A stretch of DNA of 39,616 nucleotides from Anaerolineae bacterium (GTDB lineage Bacteria > Chloroflexota > Anaerolineae > DTLA01). Of the stretch, positions 38,829 through 39,616 are shown piece by piece (the stretch's first letter is position 1; the number at the start of each line of letters is the position of its first letter). Both the position numbers and the translations under genes were made by a program. The notes under the pieces are model-generated. The model was not told where the DNA came from, made no database searches, and was given only the letters and a program-made list of their open reading frames with translations. The stretch is from assembly GCA_029907165.1 (NCBI GenBank), contig JARYMK010000006.1:1-39616 (forward strand), read 5' to 3'.

Positions 38829-38833
38829 ATGCG

Positions 38834-39616
38834 CTACAGCATCTTGCGCGGCCTGTACTGCAGGGCTTCAGCGATGTGGTGCAGTCGGATGTCCGCGCTT
38901 CCTTCCAGGTCGGCGATGGTGCGCGCCAACTTGAGAATGCGGTGGTACGCGCGGGCGCTCAACTGCAGCTGCTGCATGGCCGACTTCATCAGGCTCTTGC
39001 CATTGTCGTCAATCTTGCAGAACTCGCGCACCTCGGCAGGGCCCATGTCGGCGTTGCAGGCCAGCGGCGTGCCCGCGAACCGCTGCTGCTGGCGCTCGCG
39101 GGCGGCCTGCACCCGCCGGCGGATGACGGCCGACGGCTCGCCGCGCCGCTCGTCGGACAGTTTCTCGTAGTCCACGCGCGGGACTTCCACATGGATGTCT
39201 ATGCGGTCCAGGAGTGGCCCGGAGATGCGCTTCTGGTAGCGGCTGATGGTGCTCATGGAGCAGGTGCACTCGCGCACAGGGTCGCCGTAGTACCCGCACG
39301 GGCACGGGTTCATTGCGCCGACCAGCATGAAGTTGGCCGGGAAGGTCAGGCTGCCCTGGGCGCGGGCGATGGTTACGATCTTGTCTTCCAGCGGCTGGCG
39401 GAGCACCTCCAGCGTGCGCTGGCCGAATTCGGGGAGTTCGTCCAGGAACAGGACGCCGCGATGGGCCAGCGAGATTTCGCCCGGGCGGGGCCAGCGTCCG
39501 CCGCCCACCAGCCCGGCGTGGCTGATGGTGTGGTGCGGTGCGCGGAACGGGCGGTGGCGGATGAGCGGCACGTCGGGCGGCAGGCAGTCGGCCACGCTAT
39601 AGATGCGCGTGGCGTC
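38834..39616 (-). CDS. YifB/ComM-like Mg-chelatase-type AAA ATPase (5' end missing)
   Basis: The 3' part of a YifB/ComM-family gene. Residues visible: [40 protein letters not shown] (Walker B), REPLEDK-like [52 protein letters not shown], and the C-terminal [20 protein letters not shown]. ComM drives bidirectional branch migration of recombining DNA during natural transformation. At least 260 codons are present; the N-terminal Lon-like domain and Walker A are outside the window. Confidence 0.93.
   Translation of the reverse strand, partial: DATRIYSVADCLPPDVPLIRHRPFRAPHHTISHAGLVGGGRWPRPGEISLAHRGVLFLDELPEFGQRTLEVLRQPLEDKIVTIARAQGSLTFPANFMLVGAMNPCPCGYYGDPVRECTCSMSTISRYQKRISGPLLDRIDIHVEVPRVDYEKLSDERRGEPSAVIRRRVQAARERQQQRFAGTPLACNADMGPAEVREFCKIDDNGKSLMKSAMQQLQLSARAYHRILKLARTIADLEGSADIRLHHIAEALQYRPRKML

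Larger units (their letters stand above)
38493..38833. other. 341-base intergenic gap filled with dispersed repeats
   Basis: Between the PIG-L and YifB-like genes (both minus) I see no gene. The gap holds two CGCAGAG arms (38584-38607, 38797-38828) facing each other about 190 bases apart, and three CATTGCGA/CATTCTGAG units at 38648-38755. Confidence 0.65.

Overview
The window is a GC-rich, gene-dense bacterial chromosome segment. Its gene content (a DUF2207 membrane protein with a Cys-Ala tail, a DUF2142 membrane protein, a PcrA-type helicase, RuvB, and a MetRS of the type I associate with Chloroflexota) fits a Chloroflexota genome, probably Anaerolineae. That placement is inference. No phage, transposase or CRISPR genes are visible. 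A perfect 16-bp parS site at 549-564 suggests the origin-proximal part of the chromosome. Many genes carry SD-type ribosome binding sites, and good -35/-10 pairs with 16-17 bp spacers recur, often with a TTGCCN -35.

Layout. 1-2512 (minus): the end of a methyltransferase, then the pseudouridine-degradation pair psuK-psuG. 2595-6971 (plus): a likely operon encoding a small two-TM zinc-ribbon protein, a DUF2207 membrane protein ending in an eight-cysteine (CA)5-G-(CA)3 tail, a radical SAM/SPASM protein with a PqqD-like N-terminal domain, and a methyltransferase. 6944-13434 (minus): alpha/beta hydrolase, ABC half-transporter, CPBP protease, LysM protein, HD-domain protein and a glycosyltransferase. 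13650-14578: GNAT acetyltransferase and an AhpD-like protein, convergent. 14804-26291 (plus): PcrA helicase, membrane phosphodiesterase, dTDP-rhamnose reductase-like protein, two family-2 glycosyltransferases, MetRS, DUF2142 protein, a small CxxC protein and a PRPP synthetase homologue. 26302-27385 (minus): flavoprotein and TraR/DksA-type protein. 27625-30362 (plus): RuvB, a QueH with an unusual N-terminal domain, and an SPFH protein. 30522-31080 (minus): tadA followed 10 nt later by tRNA-Ser(CGA). 31243-36775: OGG1-type glycosylase, small membrane protein, two GT4 glycosyltransferases, MutY-Nudix, and a HEAT/zinc-ribbon protein. 36776-39616: a regulatory-looking gap, a frame-split small ORF, a PIG-L deacetylase, a repeat-filled gap, and the 3' part of a YifB/ComM-like AAA protein.

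Main themes. DNA repair and recombination: pcrA, ruvB, ogg, mutY, yifB. tRNA biology: metG, queH, tadA, tRNA-Ser. Surface glycan synthesis: five glycosyltransferases, an rmlD-like gene, a DUF2142 protein and a membrane phosphodiesterase. At least three families of short dispersed repeats fill intergenic gaps and sometimes run into gene ends.

The best candidate for an undescribed system is the DUF2207/radical SAM pair. A membrane protein displays a Cys-Ala repeat tail predicted to lie in the cytoplasm. It sits one nucleotide upstream of a peptide-maturase-type radical SAM enzyme, so the tail looks like a built-in RiPP-style core peptide.
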